From NCBI RefSeq assembly GCF_030053135.1, contig NZ_CP125652.1, forward strand, positions 248,001 through 312,000: a stretch of 64,000 nt of DNA, written 5' to 3'. The stretch comes from Rhizobium sp. BT04. Lineage in GTDB: Bacteria > Pseudomonadota > Alphaproteobacteria > Rhizobiales > Rhizobiaceae. The notes below the pieces were generated by a model, which ran no database searches, had not been told where the DNA came from, and was given only the letters and a program-made list of their open reading frames with translations. This document shows, in pieces, positions 53,792 through 62,757 of the stretch. Position 1 is the stretch's first letter. Every line of letters starts with the position of its first letter. The position numbers were made by a program, and so were the translations under genes.

Positions 53792-54301
53792 TCAGCTAAA
53801 GGCGCCGGTCTCCGCAAGGGTCGGCGCCTCTACCTTGTCGATCCGGCATTGAAAGCAATTGTTGCGCGCCGAGCGCACATGCACATAGGTGATATCAGAT
53901 CGTCCCAGCAGCTCTTCGCCATAGGCGGGAATATCGCCGATAGCAGTCACCGCGCCGGTGCCGTAGACGATGCGGTCGTTCTCGCTGTAGCCGCGGACGA
54001 TGAAATCCCGGCTCGTCGTCAGTACCGGCGGCATGATGTCTTCGGCGGTATAGCGTGCGCAAGGTTGCTTGTGCAGGAAGACCGGTCCGGTTTCGGCATA
54101 GGGCTGCAGCTTCGGGAAGGGCCGGTAGGCGAAGACCAGCAACGCCTCGCCGGCATCGATATTCTGAAGGCAATGGCGGCAGGGATGACCGGGACCATCG
54201 GAAACGATCGTCTCGGGCAGCCTGTCATAGGCGTCGCGGCCGCCGTTCCAGAGCTGTTCGGCGTCGGTCGTCGGCATGGCGACAAAACGAATGGCGGTCA
54301 T
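53792..54301 (-). CDS. DUF1203 family protein
   Basis: A 169-residue soluble protein of the DUF1203 family. Features are an N-terminal MTAIRFVAMPTTDAEQLWNG, CRHCL in the middle (a C-x2-C pair within PGHPCRHCLQ), PFLHKQPC-like VFLHKQPCARY, and RGYSENDRIVYGTG near the end. Several Cys and His suggest metal or redox chemistry, but no reaction is known for the family. The start at 54301 removes a poor extension running to 54481. It converges with ald. Confidence 0.78.
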   Translation of the reverse strand: MTAIRFVAMPTTDAEQLWNGGRDAYDRLPETIVSDGPGHPCRHCLQNIDAGEALLVFAYRPFPKLQPYAETGPVFLHKQPCARYTAEDIMPPVLTTSRDFIVRGYSENDRIVYGTGAVTAIGDIPAYGEELLGRSDITYVHVRSARNNCFQCRIDKVEAPTLAETGAFS

Positions 54302-54448
54302 GGCAGATCTCCTTTGTGATTGCCATGAAATGCACCCCGACGAGCGGGCAAGCCACCCGATTCTTGCCTGCGTCTGCATATGAGATCGCCGGGGAGCGAA
54401 AAGCGGAGTATCTTCTGGGCGAACGCCGTAAGCCGAAAGGAGAAGGCC

Positions 54449-54616
54449 TTGGCCGACGTCGATCTCGCACTGCTGGCGCAACAGAATGCTGAAATACTGG
54501 AAGAACTCAGGGCTCTGCGCCGGGAAGTAGCGGAACTGAAAGAACAGTCGGGCCGCACGCTCGATTTCGAGCGCCGCAACGACCCGCGCCGCCCGAACAG
54601 TCTGACGCAGCGTTAG
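54449..54616 (+). CDS. small coiled-coil protein, 55 aa
   Basis: A short ORF with a strong RBS (AAAGGAGAAGG) just before a TTG start at 54449; the frame is open upstream to 54380. The product is a heptad-patterned helix (LLAQQNAEILEELRALRREV, AELKEQ) followed by a basic tail ending in SLTQR. It looks like a small dimerising coiled coil. No function is known to me. It is divergent from the DUF1203 gene and convergent with the GNAT gene. Confidence 0.55.
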   Translation: MADVDLALLAQQNAEILEELRALRREVAELKEQSGRTLDFERRNDPRRPNSLTQR

Positions 54617-54646
54617 CCATCTCCCCTTACCTCGGGAAAGAAGCTG

Positions 54647-55207
54647 TCAGCTTTTCCGCGCCATCTCCAGAAGCTCCTTGTCGCTCAGCGGACGCACAAT
54701 CCCGGCGCCTGTGGACACTGGCGAGAAGCCGTACATCTGGTAGAGCTGCAGCGCGCGCGGGTGGTCGAGATTGTTGGTGGTGGTGGTGACCCGCTTCGGG
54801 TTGAGTGACCAGATGGCGTAGAGCGCCTGCAGCAGGAACCATTTGCCGATGCCGAGACCGAGCGCATGTTCGATCAGGCCGAAATGGCTGAGCTCGATCG
54901 TATCCTCGTCCTCGCAGAAATATTCGTAGAAACCGGCGGGCGCGCCATTCACATAAAGGACGCTGATATTGTTGCGCTTGTCGTTCAGTGTCTCGGCCAA
55001 CTGCTCGTCGCTCATGCGCAGCCGGTCCACCCATTGCCAGCGCGCGCCCACCTGCCGGTAGAGATAGCGATAGAAGGGCAGCGGGATCTGGGGCGCGCGC
55101 ATGATCGCCGTCTGAATATTGACGGGCACCGGCATGCTCGCCTTCGGCGGCGCCGTCATTTCCAGCCGGGTGATGTGGGCTTTCAGCGAAGCGGGCGTCT
55201 TTCCCAT
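54647..55207 (-). CDS. GNAT-family acetyltransferase
   Basis: A 186-residue acetyltransferase. The GNAT core is at residues 85-165, with beta-4 YVNGAPAGFYEYF, the acetyl-CoA pyrophosphate loop GLGIGKWFLLQAL (in place of Q/RxxGxG/A) and the C-terminal LYQMYGFSPV typical of GNAT motif B. It is the last gene of the cysK-alaX-sseA operon, starting five bases from the sseA stop. Substrate unknown; position suggests an amino-acid or sulfur-related acceptor. Confidence 0.8.
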   Translation of the reverse strand: MGKTPASLKAHITRLEMTAPPKASMPVPVNIQTAIMRAPQIPLPFYRYLYRQVGARWQWVDRLRMSDEQLAETLNDKRNNISVLYVNGAPAGFYEYFCEDEDTIELSHFGLIEHALGLGIGKWFLLQALYAIWSLNPKRVTTTTNNLDHPRALQLYQMYGFSPVSTGAGIVRPLSDKELLEMARKS

Positions 55208-55212
55208 GGCGA

Positions 55213-56082
55213 TCAGGCTTTGACTGGCGTCGGCGGGCCGGTGACGACGGGCGTATCGTCACGGCTGCCCCATTCGCTCCACGAGCCGTCATAAAGCTTG
55301 TTGTCGTGATGGCCGAGCGATTCCAGCGCCAGCGTGATGATCGCGGCTGTTATCCCCGAGCCGCAGGAGGTGACGACGGGCTTGGAAAGGTCGATGCCGG
55401 CCTCCTCGATCGTCTGGCGGAGTTCCGGCAGCGATTTGAATCGGCCCTGGTTGGCGAAGGTACCGGAGGGCAGGCTGCGGGCGCCGGGCATATGGCCGGA
55501 GCGCATGCCGGCACGCGGCTCGGGCTCGGCGGCGGCGAAGCGGCCGGCGCTGCGGGCATCGGCGATCTGCATCGCGCCGCTCGCGACGATATCGCGCATC
55601 CTATCGAGCGCCACCACGCGGCTTTCGTCGAAGTCAGGCGTGAAGGTCGCCGGCGCATGGCTGGGCGTCGTCGTTTCGAGCCGACGGCCCTCGGCCTTCC
55701 AGCCATCGAGACCGCCGTCGAGCACGAAGACGTTTTTCGCGCCCATCACCCGGAACAGCCACCAGACGCGCGGCGAGGCGAACAGGCCGATGCCGTCATA
55801 GACGACGATGCGATCGTTCTCGCTGATGCCGAGCCGGCCGGCCTCAGTGGCGAAATAGTCGGGCGAGGGGATCGTGTGCGGCAGCGACGTCGAATGGTCG
55901 GCGATCTTGTCCTGGTCGAAGCGGATGGCGCCGGGAATATGGCCGGCCGCATATTCGGCATCGGCATCGCGCTTCTGCGCCGGCAGATAGAAGGAGGCGT
56001 CCAGCACGCGCAGATCCGGCTTCCCGAGCTCAGCCTGCAGCCAGTCGGCCGACACCACGAAACGGCTCTTGCTCTCACTCAT
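55213..56082 (-). CDS. sseA: 3-mercaptopyruvate sulfurtransferase
   Basis: Moves sulfur from 3-mercaptopyruvate to a nucleophile such as cyanide or a thiol. It has 289 residues in two rhodanese domains. The N-terminal domain contains AAGHIPGAIRFDQDKIAD and an inactive loop. The C-terminal domain carries the catalytic Cys240 in VVTSCGSGITAA; CGSGI(T/S) marks mercaptopyruvate rather than thiosulfate specificity. It lies between alaX and the GNAT gene, downstream of cysK, forming a cysteine-metabolism operon. Confidence 0.93.
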   Translation of the reverse strand: MSESKSRFVVSADWLQAELGKPDLRVLDASFYLPAQKRDADAEYAAGHIPGAIRFDQDKIADHSTSLPHTIPSPDYFATEAGRLGISENDRIVVYDGIGLFASPRVWWLFRVMGAKNVFVLDGGLDGWKAEGRRLETTTPSHAPATFTPDFDESRVVALDRMRDIVASGAMQIADARSAGRFAAAEPEPRAGMRSGHMPGARSLPSGTFANQGRFKSLPELRQTIEEAGIDLSKPVVTSCGSGITAAIITLALESLGHHDNKLYDGSWSEWGSRDDTPVVTGPPTPVKA

Positions 56083-56100
56083 TATGCTCTCCCTTGATGA

Positions 56101-56838
56101 TCAGGCTTCGTCGCCGGGCGTGCCGAAGCGGATTCGGAAGCGCCGGTTCTCCTTGCCCTTTTTCTCGATCTTGGCGATATGGATCTGGCCGACTTCCTGC
56201 GTTTCGGAGACATGTGTGCCGCCGCAGGGCTGGCTGTCAATCGAGGAGTTCTCACCGATGCAGACGAGGCTGACGCGCCCGAGCCCAATCGGCGGGCGCA
56301 CGTTCTTCGATTTGACGATGTCTGGATTGGCCGCCAATTCCTCATCGGTGATCCACTGCAGATAGACCGGATGGTTTTCGGCGACCAGTTCCATCAGCTT
56401 TGATGTCACCTGGTCCTTGTCGATCGTTTCGGTCATGTCGAAGTCGACGCGGCTTTCCTCCTCGCCGACGGCAGCCCCGGTGATCGGATAAGAGCAGACG
56501 ACGGATAGCAGGTGGCAGGCCGTGTGCATACGCATCAGCCTGTAGCGGCGCTGCCAGTCGACATGCAGCACCAGCGTCTCGCCGACTTCCGGGCGCGGCT
56601 CGTTTTCGAGCGGCACATGGATGACGATATCCTTGCTGGGTCCGTGCTTCGTCTGGCCGAGCGCGATCTTGGTGCCGTCGGCGCGTTCCAGCGCGCCGGT
56701 ATCACCCGGCTGACCGCCTGATGTCGCATAGAAACAGGTCTGGTCGAGTTCGATGCCCCCGTCCTCGTGAACGGCGGTAACAACAGCCTCGCATGTCGAG
56801 AGATAGAAGTCGTCACGATAGAGGGCATTGACGGGCAT
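56101..56838 (-). CDS. alanyl-tRNA editing protein AlaX
   Basis: Free-standing editing protein that hydrolyses mischarged Ser- or Gly-tRNA(Ala). It has 245 residues with the AlaX-M layout: an N-terminal barrel containing TSGGQPGDTG, and an editing domain with zinc ligands His105 and His109 (HTACHL) and Cys205 and His209 (QPCGGTHVS). The catalytic core matches AlaRS editing domains. It starts six bases from the cysK stop. Placement in a cysteine operon is not the usual setting and may reflect protection against serine misincorporation when serine pools feed cysteine synthesis. Confidence 0.92.
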   Translation of the reverse strand: MPVNALYRDDFYLSTCEAVVTAVHEDGGIELDQTCFYATSGGQPGDTGALERADGTKIALGQTKHGPSKDIVIHVPLENEPRPEVGETLVLHVDWQRRYRLMRMHTACHLLSVVCSYPITGAAVGEEESRVDFDMTETIDKDQVTSKLMELVAENHPVYLQWITDEELAANPDIVKSKNVRPPIGLGRVSLVCIGENSSIDSQPCGGTHVSETQEVGQIHIAKIEKKGKENRRFRIRFGTPGDEA

Positions 56839-56844
56839 GGGGTC

Positions 56845-57882
56845 TCACGCGGGTTCGTAGGGAACGTCTATCTCGGACGACTTGGCCATCCAGCCCGGAA
56901 CGGGCAGTCCTTTCGAGGTCAGGAAATCCGGGTTGAAGAGCTTCGACTGATAGCGGTTGCCGTAGTCGCACAGGATCGTCACCACCGTGTGGCCGGGCCC
57001 GAGATCCCTCGCGAGTTTGACCGCGCCGGCAACGTTGATCGCCGTCGAGCCGCCGAGGCAAAGGCCCTCGTTTTCGACGAGGTCGAAAAGATAGGGAAGC
57101 GCTTCGGCATCGGAAACCCGATAGGAGAAATCGGGCGTGAAGCCTTCGAGATTGGCGGTGATGCGGCCCTGGCCGATGCCCTCGGTGATCGACGATCCCT
57201 CGGATATCAGCGTGCCGTTCTGGTAGAATTCGTAAAGTGCGGCGCCGTCGGGATCGGCGATGCCGATCTTGACGTCCGCATTGAAAGCCTTGAGGCCGGC
57301 GGCGACGCCTGCCAGCGTGCCGCCGGAACCGACAGAGCAGATGAAGCCGTCGACCTTGCCGTCGGTATCTTTCCAAATTTCCCTGGCGGTGGTTTCGATA
57401 TGCGCCTGACGGTTGGCGACGTTGTCGAATTGGTTTGCCCAGATCGCCCCGTTCGGCTCGGTCTTCGCCAGCTGCTCGGCAAGCCGCCCGGACACTTTCA
57501 CGTAATTGTTCGGGTTCTTATAGGCGACGGCCGGCACTTCGACGAGTTCGGCGCCGAGCAGCTTCAGCGCGTCCTTCTTTTCCTGGCTCTGCGTTTCCGG
57601 GATGACGATGACGGTGCGGTAGCCGAGCGCTTTGGCGACCAGCGTCAGGCCGATGCCGGTATTGCCGGCCGTGCCTTCGACGATGACGCCGCCCGGGCGA
57701 AGCAATCCCTTCCGCTCTGCGTCGCGGATGATGTAGAGCGCGGCACGATCCTTCACCGATTGGCCGGGGTTCAGGAACTCCGCCTTGCCGAGAATGGTGC
57801 AGCCGGTTGCCGCTGAGGCGCCCTTGAGCTGGATCAGGGGCGTGTTGCCGATGGCTTCGAGGACGGAGGGGTGAAAGGTCAT
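56845..57882 (-). CDS. cysK: cysteine synthase (O-acetylserine sulfhydrylase)
   Basis: PLP-dependent synthesis of cysteine from O-acetylserine and sulfide. It has 345 residues. The PLP Lys44 is in NPGQSVKDRAAL, the substrate loop is EGTAGNTGIG, and the phosphate loop is GSGGTLAGVA. The C-terminal region is longer than in E. coli CysK (323 residues). The EGTAGNTG form with Ala in place of the common TSGNTG loop is typical of a rhizobial CysK subgroup. It is the first gene of the minus-strand operon, and upstream it faces the chrR-like gene. Confidence 0.92.
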   Translation of the reverse strand: MTFHPSVLEAIGNTPLIQLKGASAATGCTILGKAEFLNPGQSVKDRAALYIIRDAERKGLLRPGGVIVEGTAGNTGIGLTLVAKALGYRTVIVIPETQSQEKKDALKLLGAELVEVPAVAYKNPNNYVKVSGRLAEQLAKTEPNGAIWANQFDNVANRQAHIETTAREIWKDTDGKVDGFICSVGSGGTLAGVAAGLKAFNADVKIGIADPDGAALYEFYQNGTLISEGSSITEGIGQGRITANLEGFTPDFSYRVSDAEALPYLFDLVENEGLCLGGSTAINVAGAVKLARDLGPGHTVVTILCDYGNRYQSKLFNPDFLTSKGLPVPGWMAKSSEIDVPYEPA

Positions 57883-58108
57883 GGAATCTGCCTCTATTCG
57901 AACTCTTACTTTAGGAACGGTCTTTTCCCTTCACAAGGCTGTGTTGGCAAGAAATGCTATTCCACGCCTCTGTCGGACACGATAAAATTTGGCCTCCGTC
58001 CCCCGAAATGACGCATGGCCGGCAATCCCGCCTTGGGCGGGGTGATCCGAAGATTGACTTTCCCCGTACGGATGACGACAAAGCGACAACGGAGCCCGGC
58101 AACAGGGC

Positions 58109-58768
58109 GTGACCGAAACAGACATGGTTCACGAGCAGATCGACACGATCGATGCATTGATGGCGCATTATGTTGCCGGCTCCTTGCCCGAGCCGGCGCG
58201 TGTGCTGGTGCAGGCTCATCTTGAAATGAAACCGGACAATCGCAGCCTGGTGAACAGCCTCGAGCTGCTGGCGGGCGAAGCCCTGGAAAGTGTGCAGCAA
58301 GCTTCCATTGCCGACCGCGACCGGCGGCTTGCGGCGATTTTTGCCTCCGATTCTCCCATCATGGAGCCTGCTGCGATCGAGCGGCCGGAGCATGCCCTGT
58401 TTCCTCAGGCATTGCGCGATTTCGTCGGTTTCGAGGCCGAGGACGTGCCCTGGCGCACGCGGCTGCCGGGCTTCAAGGAGTATCCGCTCGACATGGACGG
58501 CTGCGAGGTCAATCTGATGTGGATCCGTCCGGGCCGCGCCTTGCCGGCACACACGCATAAAGGCATGGAACTGATCCTCATCCTCGACGGCGCCTTCAAC
58601 GATGAGCGCGGCCGTTTCGGTCCCGGCGACATCTCAATTGCCGACGAGACGGTCGACCACCGGCCGGTCGCCGAAAAGGACAGACCTTGCATCGCCTTTG
58701 CCGTTTCGGACGGGCCGGTCAGGCTGACGGGATCCTTTCGACAGATGATCGGCGACCTGATCGGCTGA
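58109..58768 (+). CDS. ChrR-like cupin protein (anti-sigma-type), orphan
   Basis: A 219-residue protein with the two-domain layout of ChrR. The N-terminal helical anti-sigma-like domain has MAHYVAGSLPEPARVLVQAH; the C-terminal cupin has metal-site residues in PAHTHKGMELILILDG. In Rhodobacter ChrR the anti-sigma zinc site is His, His, Cys, Cys. Here His20 and His37 are kept, but the Cys positions read Lys41 and Asn44, so that zinc site is incomplete. No ECF sigma gene is adjacent. Start uncertain: GTG 58109 or ATG 58124. The neighbours are SDR, cfa and photolyase, all known members of RpoE-ChrR regulons. Confidence 0.78.
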   Translation: MTETDMVHEQIDTIDALMAHYVAGSLPEPARVLVQAHLEMKPDNRSLVNSLELLAGEALESVQQASIADRDRRLAAIFASDSPIMEPAAIERPEHALFPQALRDFVGFEAEDVPWRTRLPGFKEYPLDMDGCEVNLMWIRPGRALPAHTHKGMELILILDGAFNDERGRFGPGDISIADETVDHRPVAEKDRPCIAFAVSDGPVRLTGSFRQMIGDLIG

Positions 58769-58866
58769 AAGCAGCCACAATGGTGTGATAGAGCCATAAA
58801 TCCGGGAGGAGCAGTGAACTTCCGGACCTGTTTCGTGTTGATCAGGCAGAGCCGGAGGAACATGTC

Positions 58867-59700
58867 ATGCGTGATTTCATCGCCCGTCCCGAACATGGAA
58901 TCGTCTGGATCACCGGGGCGAGCTCGGGTATCGGCCGGGCGCTTGCGCTGAAGCTCGCGGCCGAAGGATACAAGGTCGCGGTCACAGCCAGAAGTCACGA
59001 AAAGCTGGTCGAACTGCAGGCCGAGGCCCGCGGCCTTTCCGGCAGCATCGTCGTTCTCGACGGCGACGTCACCGATGCCGAGGACATGGAACATGTCATG
59101 GCCTCCATTGAATATGAACACGGCACGCTCGCCATGGCGATCCTCAATGCCGGCGTCTGCCTGCCTGTTCATGCCGAGGATCTGAACCGGGCCGATTTCG
59201 ACAAAAGCTTTGCCGTCAATCTTTCCGGCGTCGTCAACTGCCTGTTGCCGGCGATCGGCCATATGAAGGCGAAAGGGCAGGGGCAGATCGCCATCGTCTC
59301 CTGCGTCACCGGCTATGGCGGCCTGCCGACGGGTGCGGCCTATGGCGCCACCAAGGCGGCGTTGATCAATATGGCCGAAAGCCTGAAATTCGATCTCGAT
59401 AAGATCGGCATCCGCATCCAACTCGTCAGTCCGGGTTTTGTCGATACGCCGGCGACGAGGAGGAACGCCTTTGCGATGTCAGCCTTGGTATCGGTCGAGG
59501 AGGCCGCCCGGCAGATTGCCGCCGGCCTGAAATCGCAGGCCTTCGAGATCACCTTCCCTAGGCGCTTCATCACCATACTGAAACTCGCGCGCCTGCTTCC
59601 CTATGGCGCTTATTTCCCCTTGGTGAACCGCGTCACCGGCTGGCGGGAGCGGCGGTCATCGACTGGCCATCATCCGGCGACACCGCACCCGGCGGAATGA
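58867..59700 (+). CDS. SDR-family NAD(P)-dependent oxidoreductase
   Basis: A 277-residue short-chain dehydrogenase. The cofactor motif is TGASSGIG near residue 17, with an Arg-containing second strand (VTARSHEKL) for NADP. NAG is in ILNAGVCLP, and the catalytic Tyr/Lys in YGATKAAL. A GGAGG precedes ATG 58867. In several proteobacteria such an SDR lies in the RpoE-ChrR operon with cfa, and the present order chrR-SDR-cfa fits. Its stop touches the convergent cfa stop with no bases between. Confidence 0.88.
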   Translation: MRDFIARPEHGIVWITGASSGIGRALALKLAAEGYKVAVTARSHEKLVELQAEARGLSGSIVVLDGDVTDAEDMEHVMASIEYEHGTLAMAILNAGVCLPVHAEDLNRADFDKSFAVNLSGVVNCLLPAIGHMKAKGQGQIAIVSCVTGYGGLPTGAAYGATKAALINMAESLKFDLDKIGIRIQLVSPGFVDTPATRRNAFAMSALVSVEEAARQIAAGLKSQAFEITFPRRFITILKLARLLPYGAYFPLVNRVTGWRERRSSTGHHPATPHPAE

Positions 59701-60960
59701 TCAACGGCGCGAGAACACAACCTGGCGCACATCGATATTGCGGGCGCGGAAGCCGGCCTCGCAATAGAACAGATAGAATTCCCAGAGCCGCTTGAAACGC
59801 TCGTCGAAGCCCATCGGGCGGATGCGCTCCCAGACCGACCAGAAGCGCTCGCGCCATTCGGCAAGCGTGCGGGCATAGTCGAGCCCGAAGCCGAAATCCT
59901 TGACCAGCGACAGCTCGACCTTGCCGGCGAGTTCAGCGAGATGATTGCGCGTTGGCAGCATGCCGCCGGGAAACACGTATTTCTGGATGAAGTCAGGATT
60001 GCCGCGATACTGGTCGAAGGACTCGGGCTTGATCGTGATGATCTGCAGGCCGGCCTTGCCGCCCGGCTTTAGGCATTGCCTGAGCTTGGAGAAATAGGAT
60101 GGCCAGTATTTCTCGCCGACCGCTTCGAACATCTCGATCGAGACGATCCGGTCATAGAGTCCAGTCTCGTCGCGGTAATCCTGGAAGCGGAATTCGACGC
60201 GGTCGCCGAGGCCGGCCTTGCGGATGCGCTCCTCGGCAAAGACGAGCTGCTCGCGGCTGATCGTCAGCCCGGTCACCTTGCAGTTCAGCTCGCCGGCGGC
60301 AAATTCGGCAAAACCGCCCCAGCCGCAGCCGATCTCCAGCACGTGATCGCCGGGACCGATGCCGGTCGCTTCGGCGAGCGCGCGGTATTTGGCGTTCTGG
60401 GCCGATTGCAGGTCGTTGGCGCCGGTGGAATAGAGTGCCGAGGAATAGGTCATGCTCGGATCGAGCCATTCCCTGTAGAAATCATTGCCGAGATCGTAAT
60501 GGGCTGAGATGTTGCGCTTCGAGCCCGTCCTGGTGTTGGCATTCATCCAATGGCGCATCCGCTCGAAGAGGCGGCCAAGGCCGCCCTTGCCATGCGCGTA
60601 GCTGAAGGCGGCTTCGCCGTTGACGAGAAAGAGTTCGAGGAAGGCGGCGATGTCGGGGCTGTCCCAGTCGCCGTCCATATAGGTTTCGGCAACCCCGATC
60701 GTGCCGCTCGCCAGCGCCCGATAGGCAAGGTTCCAGTTGTGGAGGCTGAGTGCCGCCTTCGGCCCGGCCTTCTTGCCCTCGACCAGCAGCCTGCGGCCGT
60801 CGGGGAGGGTCACGGCAAGCGAACCGTGCTGCATGTGCAGAAGTCCACGCAGCGCCAGCCTTGCCTTGAAGGGCAGGCCCTTCACCATGCGGGACATGTT
60901 TTCGGCCGTCAGCGTCACCGCGTCACGAGCCAGCAGATTCCAGTCCTGCGCCTTGCTCAT
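59701..60960 (-). CDS. cfa: cyclopropane-fatty-acyl-phospholipid synthase
   Basis: Adds a methylene bridge from S-adenosylmethionine to unsaturated acyl chains in membrane lipids. It has 419 residues. The start MSKAQDWNLLARDAVTLTAE at 60960 has GGAGGAG upstream; an extension to 61110 is rejected. The N-terminal lipid-binding region includes IGVAETYMDGDWDSPD. The SAM site is VLEIGCGWGGFAEFAAGE, and the catalytic region has SIEMFEAVGEKYWPSYF and YVFPGGMLPT. This modification is a known output of singlet-oxygen and acid-stress responses. It converges with the SDR gene. Confidence 0.94.
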   Translation of the reverse strand: MSKAQDWNLLARDAVTLTAENMSRMVKGLPFKARLALRGLLHMQHGSLAVTLPDGRRLLVEGKKAGPKAALSLHNWNLAYRALASGTIGVAETYMDGDWDSPDIAAFLELFLVNGEAAFSYAHGKGGLGRLFERMRHWMNANTRTGSKRNISAHYDLGNDFYREWLDPSMTYSSALYSTGANDLQSAQNAKYRALAEATGIGPGDHVLEIGCGWGGFAEFAAGELNCKVTGLTISREQLVFAEERIRKAGLGDRVEFRFQDYRDETGLYDRIVSIEMFEAVGEKYWPSYFSKLRQCLKPGGKAGLQIITIKPESFDQYRGNPDFIQKYVFPGGMLPTRNHLAELAGKVELSLVKDFGFGLDYARTLAEWRERFWSVWERIRPMGFDERFKRLWEFYLFYCEAGFRARNIDVRQVVFSRR

Positions 60961-61068
60961 CTCTCCTCCTCCCGCATTTTCCTGCCGGTTAGGGACGACG
61001 AAGCACCCGTTATGATATGCGCGGCCGCCCCCCCGGCCATTGTATCGAAGGCTACTGCATAATTGCTC

Positions 61069-61084
61069 AAATCGGAACCGATTT
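61069..61084. repeat. short inverted repeat between cfa and the photolyase
   Basis: AAATCGG-AA-CCGATTT, 7-bp exact arms. It lies about 110 bases upstream of cfa and 50 bases past the photolyase stop. It could be a regulator site or a degenerate copy of the palindrome at 9836-9859, which shares AATCG/CGATT. Confidence 0.45.
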
Positions 61085-61134
61085 AAGAGAAGATCATAAG
61101 AGCAGTTCAATGGAAGCGGGATCGGCGTGCGCGT

Positions 61135-62582
61135 TCAGGCTGCACCCCTCGTGGCGTTGTAGGCGGCGAGCGCGCGGTTGCGCGCACTGGCATGGTCCAC
61201 GATCGGTTTCGGATAGGTTTGGCCAAGCGTGACGCCGGCCTCGTCGAGCATGCTCTTCGGCGCCTCGAACGGCCTGTGGATGTATTTTGCCCCGAGTTGT
61301 CGAAGCTCCGGCACATGAGCCCTGACATAACAGCCGTCCGGATCGAAAGTCTCGCCCTGGAGCACCGGATTGAATATCCGGAAGAACGGCGAGGCATCGG
61401 CGCCGGAACCCGCCACCCACTGCCAGCTTGCCGCGTTGTTGGCGGGATCGGCATCGACAAGCGTGTCGCGAAACCAGGCCTCGCCCCGGCGCCAGTCAAC
61501 CATCAGATCCTTGATGAGGAAGGAGGCGACGATCATCCGCACGCGATTGTGCATCCAGCCATGCCGCCAGAGCTGGCGCATGCCGGCGTCGACGATCGGG
61601 TAGCCGGTCAGCCCTCGGCGCCACGCCTCGAAATCGTCATCGTCATTGCGCCATTCGAAGCCGTCGAAACGATCGTTCCAGTTGTCCGAGGCAAGACGCG
61701 GGAAATGGAAAAGCAGGTGATAGGAGAATTCGCGCCAGGCGATCTCCTTGCGGAAATGCACGATGTCGGCCGCCGGCACCCGTTTCGACAGACCACGGGT
61801 CGCGTCCCATATGCGGGCAGGGGAGATCTCGCCGAGCGCTAGATGTGGCGACAGCATCGATGTCGCCTGCTTCGCCGGATAGTCGCGGTTTTCCTTATAG
61901 CCGTCGAGCATGTCCTCGACGAAGGAACGGAGCTTTTCCCGCGCGCCTTGTTCGCCCGGCGTCCAGAGATCACCAAAATCCCTCGCCCAGTCCGGCTTCG
62001 TCGGCAGCAGTTTCCAGCTCTCCAGCCTTTCCGATTTCGGAAGCGGCGATGCCAGCCGCAGTTTCGCCGGCGCCTCCAGCGGCGGCTCCGGTTCGCGGCG
62101 CCCTCCAGCGCGTGCCAGAAAGGCGTATAGACACGGTAGGGGGTGCCGCTGTCGGTCATCAGCCGGGAAGGTTCGTGCAGCAGCTGGCCCCCGAAGCTTC
62201 TCGCCTCGATCGCCTGCTTGTCCAATTCGTGCTCGATGCGGATGTCGACGGCGGTGCCGGATGGATCGTAGCGCCGGTTCCAGAAGACGGCTTCGGCGCC
62301 GCTCTCTCTGATGATAGCACGAAGAACCTCGAGCGCCTCGCCGCAGGCAAGCACCAGCCGTCCCTGGCGCCTGCGCAGCGCTCTGTCGAGCGCTGCCAGC
62401 GAATGATGCAGCCACCAGGCCTGCGCGGCCCCGAGCGGACCGGTATGGGCCGCGGGCTCGCTGATATAGAGGAGGATGACCGGCCGCCCGGAGAGATGGG
62501 CTGCATTGAGAGCCTGGTTGTCGTCAAGGCGCAAATCCTTGCGAAACCACAGAATGACCGGTTTTGCCGTGTCCTTTGCCAA
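61135..62582 (-). pseudogene. phrB: deoxyribodipyrimidine photolyase, split by a frameshift
   Basis: DNA photolyase read in two frames. The N-terminal frame starts at TTG 62582 (MAKDTAKPVILWFRKDLRLD) and is intact through GTPYRVYTPFWHALEG. The C-terminal frame resumes with REPEPPLEAPAKLRL and carries the FAD-binding domain: LSPHLALGEISP, REFSYHLLFHFP, GYPIVDAGMRQLW, GWMHNRVRMIVASFL and DADPANNAASWQW. One base is missing at about 62096-62103, where GGCGCC would read GGCGGCC if intact. Both halves are otherwise free of stops and highly conserved, so this is either a very recent mutation or a sequence error. The enzyme repairs pyrimidine dimers with blue light. Confidence 0.88.
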
Positions 62583-62687
62583 TGAGTCCGTCCCTGCTCG
62601 TGTTCTTTCAACCTGCTACGGAGGTACGGAACGGCCGGATTAAAAGTTTCATCCGGAAGAAGAAGCGTTCGTCGCTGCCGGGACATG

Positions 62688-62713
62688 AAAAGGCCGGCGT
62701 GAACCGGCCTTTT
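62688..62713 (-). terminator. rho-independent terminator of the 62758 gene
   Basis: AAAAGGCCGG (62688-62697) and CCGGCCTTTT (62704-62713), 6-base loop. On the minus strand the stem is followed by T-rich sequence. It lies 45 bases past the stop of the exported protein gene. Confidence 0.8.
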
Positions 62714-62757
62714 CCAAGCGTGGCGCACCGCGCGACATGCTTGAAGCGTAGAAATGC

